Source: Arachnopeziza araneosa (lineage: Eukaryota; Ascomycota; Leotiomycetes; Helotiales; Arachnopezizaceae). From it: a stretch of 64,000 nucleotides of DNA. The notes below the pieces were generated by a model. The model saw nothing but the letters and a program-made list of their open reading frames with translations. It had not been told where the DNA came from and did not search any database. This document shows positions 56,608-64,000 of this stretch, piece by piece; the first letter of the stretch is position 1, and each line of letters opens with the position of its first letter. Both the position numbers and the translations under genes were made by a program. The stretch covers positions 1-64,000 of the forward strand of contig QYAI01000011.1 in assembly GCA_003988855.1 (NCBI GenBank). Reading direction: 5' to 3'.

Positions 56608-57453
56608 GTGCCGTCCATCCCTTCCAAGACAATCACAACAACGACCACCATGGACTCGATGAGGAGTCTCAATACATCACTTCCTGGCAATACAAGTCCA
56701 TCCAAACAACAGGATCCCCCAGAGCAACTTCTTACTGCATTCAAGGCTGCCGCCCTGTCTGTCACAAATCTCTACAAGAGCGCTGCCGCGGATCAAGGGA
56801 GAGCACGATCAGAAGGTTATCAGGATGCTTTGGATGAGCTACTAGCATTCTTGGACAAGGAGGACATTGGTCTGAGTGACGGCGAGGGATGGAGAATTCG
56901 AAGATGGGCTACAGAACGATTAGACGGTCGGGATTCCGTGTCCCAAAACATCGAAAGCGACGAAGAAACAGAGAAGGCAGATCGAGGATCATCTCCTATT
57001 CTTCAAAGATCACAGAGTTCTACAAGACTCGCCCCATCACAGACCATACGGACAGCATCTCCGGTACGAACCGAATCAGCACCTCCCTCAATAGTTACCC
57101 CTCATCAAACCGAAGAACCTACAGTTACTGCTATACCTCAAGCTACCTTCACATTTCGCTCCTCACACCCGTATCCACAAGATGCCGACATCATCCTTGA
57201 CGATCTTGAAGCATCAGATACTACTCGTACGCAAAATCATGACATTGCCACGTCACATGGCCTCAATGCTCCATCGGGGTTAGCTATCTCACGCTCACGT
57301 GCAAGGCACAACAACTCAACTCGACATAACATAAGATCCACGAATCCTATAGGAAGAGGCGCCGGACAGAAACGGAAGATTAACTTTGGCGAATTTTTTG
57401 ACATTGGGGACGGGAACGGAGGTGGTGGTGGGAAGCGAGGTCGTTATATCTGA
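56608..57453 (+). CDS. HAPSTR1-like/DUF4588-like conserved protein
   Basis: A single-exon frame of 281 residues; translation may begin at the second ATG (56650, MDSMRSLNTS). Residues about 40-110 are a conserved helical block: LLTAFKAAALSVTNLYKSAA, then GYQDALDELLAFLDKEDIGL and GWRIRRWATERLDG. I associate this block with fungal DUF4588 proteins, possibly related to human HAPSTR1 (C16orf72), a stress-response partner of the ubiquitin ligase HUWE1; that link is from memory and tentative. The rest is Ser/Thr-rich and disordered, and ends with a basic and glycine-rich tail (GQKRKINFGEFFDI, GGGGGKRGRYI) suggesting nuclear localisation. Confidence 0.75.
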   Translation: MPSIPSKTITTTTTMDSMRSLNTSLPGNTSPSKQQDPPEQLLTAFKAAALSVTNLYKSAAADQGRARSEGYQDALDELLAFLDKEDIGLSDGEGWRIRRWATERLDGRDSVSQNIESDEETEKADRGSSPILQRSQSSTRLAPSQTIRTASPVRTESAPPSIVTPHQTEEPTVTAIPQATFTFRSSHPYPQDADIILDDLEASDTTRTQNHDIATSHGLNAPSGLAISRSRARHNNSTRHNIRSTNPIGRGAGQKRKINFGEFFDIGDGNGGGGGKRGRYI

Positions 57454-58825
57454 ACGAGCTGTGCCCGTGTTAGATCGAGAACTCGATACTCGGCAGTACT
57501 ACTTGTCACATTACTCTTCATAGTGCAGCACCTACATTCTAGAGGATTTTGGGAGCGGCTGCACTGTTTTGTGCATCACGAAGCGATGATCTTGCATTAG
57601 TCTTAGAGCGATAGCATCTTTACTTGAAGAAGGTTACCAATGCATTCTATGGAGCATTACAGGCGTGATGACTAGGTGGTTATCTAGAGGTCAAGGACTC
57701 CCTCATTTATCGATTCACCGACTTATCTGTGTAGCTATCTGGAAGAATAATTTACGGATTAGGGTTTAGCCCGGTGACTCCACTTTATTCCTTATCTAAC
57801 CAAGTGACACCATGTAGCTATCTGCTTCAAATTAGTACCAATTACAGCCTCTCCTCTAAAATAATATTAATGTGCAAAGTTAATTTTATCTTATTTTGAT
57901 TCAATATGGTGAAATTTATATGTTTATTGTTGCTAGAACCGTGGTCTTGATTTGAAAATTCATAGGGTGCCTATAATGAGGGTAAAGCAAGTCGTACACT
58001 CATTAGAATAGACACAGTATCTCTTCTCGTATCGGCCATACCTAGGTATGCTTCAGTAGTCTGTACGTTCGATGTGCTTTGAACAAGAAGTTTACAACTT
58101 TAAAGAGATGCTAGCACATAATCTGAGTTTCTTTTCAACACTGAAAAATGATTTTAAAGCAGGCTTGAACTTCATCCTGATGTATAGCACACTCAAATAC
58201 GATTTGTATAGAGTTAGGAATCCAACAGGAAGAGGCATAGTCGGTTGACTACTTGGGAGCTTTGTGCTTTTTCTTTAACACAGTTTTCATCTTTTGTCTT
58301 AATCTTTTCATGATCTCCAGAGAGCCTAAGCCAACATACACATACATTCAGAAATCATTTAAATGTCCTCTCCTGTAGCTTACATCATAACTCGTTTACT
58401 TGATTACCATCGGCAAATACTCTAAGTTACCTGGAAGGCTCATGCCTTGTTATCATTATTGTAGCCGTGAATCTTCCCTATTCTTCGACACCTCTGTGTG
58501 CAATGAATACTGTTTGTAATGGACTAGTTGTTTTACATAGTCTATTATTGTGAAACTGTCTGCAGTCATGGAACCACCTGTAAATAATCCGTCATTTGTG
58601 ATTGACATTTGATTCATGAATATGCCTTTATAAATCTTGATTTCCATCATCGACAATCTACCTTTCTAAGGCTACCACTCCGAGAGAAACGACCGAGAGC
58701 GCCGAGAGAACTACGACGAGGTCATCACGCTCTTAGAGACTACCACGCTGAAAATATCACTCCCGTTACACTACAATCTTCCTCACTCTACCCTCCGACT
58801 ATCTTTTCAAAATCGACAATAAAAT
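57454..58825. other. AT-rich intergenic region
   Basis: About 1.4 kb without a recognisable gene. It includes a short TTAGGGTTTAG telomere-like stretch near 57762 and the first two copies of TCGACAAT (58650 and 58813) described in the findings. Confidence 0.55.
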
Positions 58826-59808
58826 ATGATCAACATGCAATTAAGGACCACTTGTGGACGATATGGAAAGGTGCGGGATGAGCAATTTCTAAGAAGGTAT
58901 ACGACTGGAGAACCCGTGGACGTAAGTCAACTTTTAATCGTACTCATCTTCCATTGACTGAAAGTTTATCATAGACCCCTCGAAGATATTACAATTCGGA
59001 TGAGGCTTACAACAGAGGAGCAGCAGCTTGTAATGCTGCATGGACTACATGGAAGGAAGAGAACTATCCAAATCTACCAATTGGAAAGACTCAGTGGTTC
59101 GAGCTTATCGACAATGAGCTGCTAGAAATATGCCACCTAGTCAGCAGCAGGCATGACATCAATGTCCAAGAGGGAATTCGACTTCTTGAAAGCCGCATCA
59201 ACAGAGCAACTCTTGCAAAGTCGATGCTCTTGTTCGACAATGAAAATTGGGCAGCCTCAAGAGAACAGCGAGAGGATTGGTGGAATACTGTTCGACAATC
59301 TCCGCCACCACTGATCAAAATCTGGAACGACCTGACAATCGACTTTGTAAAAGAGCAGGCCAAAGCTCGATTGCGTAGACTCTGTGATTGTGAGAGCGTG
59401 TCTGGCACTATGTCACCCTCTCATAGACCCGAGGCAAGCGAGAGCAGGAGCGACGGCCATTTGGCCAATGAATCTTCAACGCAATCATCGACAATGGATA
59501 GTTCTTTTTCGTCTGTACCACGATCTTTTGATGTTCGACAATCAAGGAATGGATGGATATAAGCAGAATAAGGGAGAGAGTCAATGTGAGATTTATTACT
59601 AGGGTGCTTATTAGAATAAAGTAGAAGTACAGCAGCGAGTAGAACAATGAAACAGCAAAGTTTCAGGACAGTATACGTTTTCTTTCTATGGAGTTGCTAC
59701 AAATTAGAAATGTGCTTTCGACAATCTGTGTCTGTATGAATGCAAAATGGTCAATATCCACAAATAAAGACTGGACATAGATGAATGTCTGTAGTAGTCA
59801 TCGACAAT
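58650..59808. repeat. Nine dispersed copies of the octamer TCGACAAT
   Basis: Perfect copies on the plus strand start at 58650, 58813, 59108, 59234, 59292, 59488, 59535, 59718 and 59801. They lie in the 5' flank, the coding region and the 3' flank. In the coding region they fall in different frames, so a repeated peptide does not explain them. Confidence 0.85.
58826..59562 (+). CDS. Hypothetical protein, lineage-specific
   Basis: Two exons (58826-58921, 58975-59562) joined at phase 0 give 227 residues. It starts MINMQLRTTCGRYGKVRDEQF. Residues about 35-185 look folded and helical, with many Trp (AAWTTWKEENYPNLP, QWFELIDNELLEI, REDWWNTVRQ), and the last 50 are Ser-rich and disordered. There is no signal peptide or membrane segment. 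I do not recognise a family. The gene and its flanks carry nine copies of the octamer TCGACAAT, in several reading frames. Confidence 0.7.
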
Positions 59809-59912
59809 TACATGAACAAATATGCTATTAAATGTGGAAAATCAACATTGACAATCAGTTAAAGTCAAAAGCAATCAAATTATGTAAATTAAAAAGATAA
59901 CTTCAAGTACAA
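59563..59912. other. Convergent 3' intergenic region
   Basis: Very AT-rich spacer between two convergent genes. It contains the last two TCGACAAT copies and a near copy (TTGACAAT) at about 59848. Confidence 0.55.
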
Positions 59913-61012
59913 TCAGTACCACGTAACATTATCAACCCTCTCAATTGTACAAGGAGCCGCATCCCATCGATCAGGACGCTGTAATCTTTCTGCCAGTAAC
60001 GAATGATTGAAATCTCGATAAGGCAGAGTAAGTATAAAAACCTGGGGCTTAGTAACCTCCCCAATCGGCGCGATCAGCTCCTCAGCACGGTCTAGATCCA
60101 AAATTATCCACGCCAGTGGTACAGCAAGCCTAACATTGAGTTCGCGCATATTCTCCATAGTAGCGAAATTGCGCCAAATGGTTTTCCAACTATCTTGGCG
60201 GATATCTTCTCTCTCCCAGTATTCATCTCTATCGGTAGATGTACTCTCACGGTCTCCTTCAACATGCGAGGGCCGACCTAAAGGAGGTCCCTCGTGGAAG
60301 ATCCAAGTAAAGCGGAGAGAACGAATGGCATTGATTCTCTGCGGGAGCAGAACTTCTGGGAAGAAATGCATTAGATTGGCCACTGAAGTCTCAAATTTAT
60401 TTGAGGAATAGACAATATCAATAGCCTCTCGATATCTATCATTAGATTCGAGTTAGGACAAACTTGGCAATGGTTTTGATATCACACTTACATTTGACGA
60501 TTCGTTAGCAGAAGGGGCAGAATCTGCTTCTTCTTCACACCAGTCTTGGACCGTATTTCGGGGCGTGAACATGCGCCATTACAAGAATTTGGATCTGGCA
60601 AGGTACACTCCCAGCCTCCAAATATTTGCTTTCTCTGGTAAGGAGGGGATGGACGATAATAAGGCATCCAGGGCACTCCAGGTTCATAGGGTTCTGCAAA
60701 ACCAAGATGAAAGGTACGCCCCCCAATAATCTCGCCCCAAATCTGCTGCCGAATTTCCAATGGAAGAGTAAACAGAAAGGAAGCAGATTCAGAGCCACTT
60801 CCTAGATTAGGTTCCGGAGATGATGGCCTTGTCAGCGATGTTCGCTCAAAATCACCAATCTTACGATCTGGTGCTAGAGGAATAGTATCCCTTGGGGGTC
60901 TGAAACGGTATTGTCGGCGAGCATAGTACGAGGAAGGTTGGAAAAAGAGATTGTAGATACACCTAGGAAGAATGATTTCCAGTGCCTCAATGATTGGCCA
61001 GCCGGAAGTCAT
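59913..61012 (-). CDS. DUF7730-like protein
   Basis: Two minus-strand exons (61012-60492, 60435-59913) give 347 residues. The hallmark is the F-box-like start of the domain, FLFTLPLEIRQQIWGEIIGGRTFHLGF (residues about 80-106), then LPLLLTNRQ and, across the intron, IYREAIDIVYSSNKFE, then INAIRSLRFTW. This pattern matches the large fungal DUF7730 family, expanded in Leotiomycetes and Sordariomycetes, with unknown function; some members are F-box-like. The N-terminus has a short hydrophobic stretch (IIEALEIILPRCIYNLFF) and a Pro/Arg-rich linker. Confidence 0.82.
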
Positions 61013-61401
61013 GGTAGTTCTCAGAGAGTGCGATTGATAGAGCTGCCTGTCGAAAAACTGGGATACCTAATTTAGGTTGAGGAACGGCAACGAGAGGGAG
61101 TTTTACGAGTTTGATAGTAGCACGGCAATACCTAAAACATTCGTTATTGATCTCCTCAAAAGTCGAAATACTTTTGCAACCTCTGAGGACTCGGACTTCC
61201 TAGAAGCGTAGCGAGATTAAGTAGAAATAAGGTTATGACTGCAAGGCAGTTGAAAATTGAAAGTTATTTATAGAGCAACATCCCTGGATTTACAAGGGCA
61301 TCTCAATATCTCGCATTTCTACAACATTAGATGATAGAAATACCTAACTATGCGATACAAATTTCAACCATTAGCCATATTGCTCTTATCAAGTTACTCG
61401 C
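61013..61401. other. Spacer with no gene seen
   Basis: AT-rich gap between the DUF7730-like gene's 5' end and the 3' end of the next minus-strand gene. Confidence 0.5.
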
Positions 61402-62775
61402 CTAACCATGACTGGAAAACATGTTTTTGTTCCTCTTCACCTTTGTCCCAGTAATCACGCCCTCATACAAACTCCTTGCACCTTGTATAAATCGCCCAGG
61501 TTGTGGAACATGAGTTGGCTCTTCTTCGATTGAAAAGTGGGACCGTAAGTCTTCATATTCATCTTCAGAATTTTTTTCTTCGCTAATACAGGTGGTGCTG
61601 TTCTGATGTCTATTCACTCTTGTATCAGTTACGACCCCTTCGTACATAGTGCGTGGACCATGCCCAAATCTTGCAGGTTGGAGTAAACAAGTTGTTTCCT
61701 CTTGGACAGAGAAGGTAGATTGTGAGTCTTTTGCTTCTCCTATCTCTTCTTCACCATAGGCATTGCTGATAGCCCTCGGCAACTCGCGTGCAGATCCAGC
61801 TCGGGATCTGATTAGTCGTTGGCTCGAGAGCACTTGAGCAGATCCGGAGCGTCGAAGTTGCTGCTCTTGGGAGTTTTGTTGACGAGATCCGTTTTGGGAA
61901 TTATTGGAACGTTGGCTCTTTCCAAAGTTTTGTGACGATCTTTGCTGTGACTCCCGTGAGTTTTGTTGTTCTCCATCGTCCTGCAACTCAGGTCTGGAGT
62001 TATTAGTACAGTAAGTAGGCGATTGGGTATGAGGAAGCGCTGCAGTTCTTGTATTCTGATTAGACCTAGATAAAGACTGGTGAGATCGAGGAAATTCGTT
62101 GACATCTCGAGAAATTACGACGCTTGCCGGAGTTATTAGACTGCGCTGCGGGCCAGGAGATGAGGAACGGCGAATGGGAATGCTATTCTGTTGTGTTCTT
62201 TGAAGTTCAGAGGTTGGTGAGCGAGCCAATACTGCTTGCAGTTGATTTGACTGAGGCATTATTGGGTCTGGACTTGAAGCCGCTCTTTTTAAATTTGCTC
62301 TGGAAAGTCGTGGAGTCACAGCACTAGATATTCCAGCTTGTGACGCACGTTGAGAGGCCATCCACGGCGGCTGAGCTTGAAGGGCTGGCGAATCTCTAGG
62401 GCCAGAACTTCTTAGAGACACTAGTGGATTTACTGACAACCCTTGTTGAGGATTGAAAATCTGCTGCCTGCTTGAGGATCCTGGTCGAGGTCCATTTTGT
62501 TTCTGAGAGCCTTTTAAAAGAGAGGGAGATTGTGCAGCACTTTGAACTCTACTAAGTATGTTCGGAGGCTGATGGATAGTTGTGTTAGCCGCCCTCCCAA
62601 CACTCGGACCCTGCATCCAGTTACTTAAATTTGGAATGTTATGATCATTTCGAGACTGAGCCTCCTTGCGATCTTTGTTTCTGTGGTTTCTGGACGGCCT
62701 CACCCAGCCCCTTTTTGTAGGTTTTCCGCCTCCAATAGTATAATGCAACCAGTGTTCTGGGTTGTGGAATTCCAT
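61402..62775 (-). CDS. Disordered Q/S-rich protein with a duplicated C-terminal motif
   Basis: An open frame of 457 residues without a visible intron. It starts MEFHNPEHWLHYTIGGGKPTKRGWVRP, the only ordered-looking N-terminal part. The middle 250 residues are Ser/Gln/Arg/Asn-rich and disordered. The last 120 contain two copies of a motif of about 30 residues: FSVQEETTCLLQPARFGHG then RTMYEGVVTDTRVNRHQN, and FSIEEEPTHVPQPGRFIQG then RSLYEGVITGTKVKRNKN. I recognise no family. The low-complexity middle may be variable between strains. Confidence 0.7.
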   Translation of the reverse strand: MEFHNPEHWLHYTIGGGKPTKRGWVRPSRNHRNKDRKEAQSRNDHNIPNLSNWMQGPSVGRAANTTIHQPPNILSRVQSAAQSPSLLKGSQKQNGPRPGSSSRQQIFNPQQGLSVNPLVSLRSSGPRDSPALQAQPPWMASQRASQAGISSAVTPRLSRANLKRAASSPDPIMPQSNQLQAVLARSPTSELQRTQQNSIPIRRSSSPGPQRSLITPASVVISRDVNEFPRSHQSLSRSNQNTRTAALPHTQSPTYCTNNSRPELQDDGEQQNSRESQQRSSQNFGKSQRSNNSQNGSRQQNSQEQQLRRSGSAQVLSSQRLIRSRAGSARELPRAISNAYGEEEIGEAKDSQSTFSVQEETTCLLQPARFGHGPRTMYEGVVTDTRVNRHQNSTTCISEEKNSEDEYEDLRSHFSIEEEPTHVPQPGRFIQGARSLYEGVITGTKVKRNKNMFSSHG

Positions 62776-63693
62776 ACCAAAATGGGCTTAAAAGTGCTTT
62801 CGATTCTCTTTTTCTTCCCTACACGATCCAAAAAAGTAATGATCGTACTTTTTTGATATCAAATTGTTTCGAGTGCGAAAGTGGATAACTCTTGAAAATG
62901 GGCTTGAAGAAGACATTAATTATGAACCCTGAGGAAAGAGTGATTGAAAACCGGTCTGAATCATCGAAATAAAATCTAATAAAATGACTGTGACTGTGAC
63001 TATGATTGTGAATCAAACTTTTAGACTTGTCAAAAATGACAAGCAGATTAAAACTAAATGGAATTTACATTGATAGACTTTTTCCCACAATAAGCAAAAT
63101 TTCTGAAACCAGAATCCTCCCAGAGCACACCGACTGTAGAGCTCAAAAAAAGTCCCTTGTATCTAATCGTTGACCAGTTGGCATTCTAAGAACATAAATT
63201 AAATACAGCTTGCCAGGGTTTGAGAGGAACGCAAGATGTCCCAAGTATTCAGAACTGTAAGTCAATGAAGCTATTTAGTCACGGTAATTTCTCATTTTTC
63301 GTGATACTGTTAATGATTCTTGGTAACATAAATTGTACTTGAACATTTAGTAGTTTCAAAGCTCGTGAAAAATTGTACGATATGTTATGATAGAAATCTA
63401 AAAAGTGTGGTTGTGATATTCAGTATGAGTAAGATGCTAAACAGCCTGTAGTTTATCACTAGAACTCATGCGAAAAATGCAAGTAGTCATTCATTAGTAG
63501 TCTTGGTGTTATTCACAAGAGAATTTTGATCCAAGTTATTTTCTCAATTGCACCGAAATTTATCAGGATAACTTACCTCCTTCAATTCTAGCATTCTGGT
63601 CCACAAACCGCGCAGGGTCCAACCAAATCAGGACCTTAAATCAACAAACTCCATCCTTTGCATAACTTGAATACTTGACATCTGGCATCCAGA
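62776..63693. other. Intergenic region, no gene resolved
   Basis: AT-rich. It contains a short TGTGAC tandem at about 62983-63005. An ATG at 63236 opens MSQVFRT followed by a perfect GTAAGT donor at 63257, but joining it to the next gene puts a stop in frame, so it may be a leader exon or chance. Confidence 0.45.
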
Positions 63694-64000
63694 ATGCCTA
63701 AGCAAGACTTAGACGACCAGCAACCTCCTCCCGCCAGCCGCTTCGTCTTCATTCCTCCCCCTCCGTCTCCCCCACCAATCTCTCCTCAGCACGTGCGCCA
63801 CAAAGGCATCAAACATCATCTTTCGTCATACAGACGCGAACTCATCATTTCTCCCGGCGCCGATAGAAGTTTAGACCGCAAGCGAGACCTTCGACCACTA
63901 CACCCATCTTCTAATAAACGAGAAGGAGTGGATCATAGGAATCCTCCACCTGTACCGAGTAGAGCTCCGGCTTGGACAGACGAGATTGGCCAACTGAGAA
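63694..64000 (+). CDS. Proline-rich protein, cut by the window edge
   Basis: The frame opens at ATG 63694 and stays open for 102 codons to the end of the window. It begins MPKQDLDDQQPPPASRFVFI followed by a proline-rich stretch (PPPPSPPPISP), then a basic region (HKGIKHHLSSYRRELIISPG) and APAWTDEIGQLR at the edge. The composition is that of a disordered regulatory protein. I cannot name a family from this part. Confidence 0.65.
   Translation, partial: MPKQDLDDQQPPPASRFVFIPPPPSPPPISPQHVRHKGIKHHLSSYRRELIISPGADRSLDRKRDLRPLHPSSNKREGVDHRNPPPVPSRAPAWTDEIGQLR

Noticed and set aside
57758..57770. TTAGGGTTTAG-like stretch, and CCCTAA near 35122 and 22672
   Set aside because: Single units of a telomere-like word are expected by chance; there is no array.

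Overview
The window looks like nuclear DNA of a filamentous ascomycete (Pezizomycotina). Genes carry several short introns of about 45-60 bp with GTAAGT/GTATGT-like donors and CTAAC-like branch points, and they are separated by AT-rich gaps. Two genes resemble families I associate with Helotiales/Leotiomycetes (a DUF7730-like protein and a lineage-specific small protein), so that class is my best guess; this is inference.

Layout. Positions 1-1.1 kb are dense simple repeats. 1.1-6.5 kb holds no convincing gene, only a possibly decayed minus-strand coding relic at 4.5-6.2 kb. 6.5-28.8 kb is gene-dense: a stand-alone Rev1-type BRCT protein, a dienelactone hydrolase, RPA1 (large subunit of replication protein A), trifunctional C1-tetrahydrofolate synthase (ADE3/MIS1 type), eIF3i, a PIG3-type quinone oxidoreductase, the mitochondrial rRNA methyltransferase MRM1, a small unknown ORF, and a long Mit1/CHD-type chromatin remodeller. 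28.8-33.7 kb is an AT-rich gene desert. 33.7-35.3 kb is an unusual leader made of repeated intron-like modules in front of a CCCH zinc-finger gene. 37.7-63 kb is gene-dense again: dihydroorotase (URA4), a HAD hydrolase, the STE7-type MAP kinase kinase head-to-head with SPT6, an Osh3-type oxysterol-binding protein, an ISWI remodeller, a HAPSTR1-like/DUF4588-like protein, a lineage-specific small protein, a DUF7730-like protein, a disordered Q/S-rich protein, and a gene cut by the right edge.

Themes. Several genes serve DNA replication, repair and chromatin (BRCT, RPA1, Mit1-like, SPT6, ISWI); two of them have MluI cell-cycle boxes just upstream. Two serve nucleotide and one-carbon supply (C1-THF synthase, dihydroorotase). 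These are ordinary neighbours rather than a cluster.

The strongest unexplained signals are the tandem intron-like array at 33.7-35.3 kb, nine perfect copies of an 8-mer (TCGACAAT) within 1.2 kb around a lineage-specific gene at 58.6-59.8 kb, two GC-AG introns needed to keep conserved genes in frame, and a reading-frame break near the 3' end of the Mit1-like gene. All exon boundaries were worked out by eye from splice consensus and protein continuity, and exon lengths were checked to sum to whole codons.
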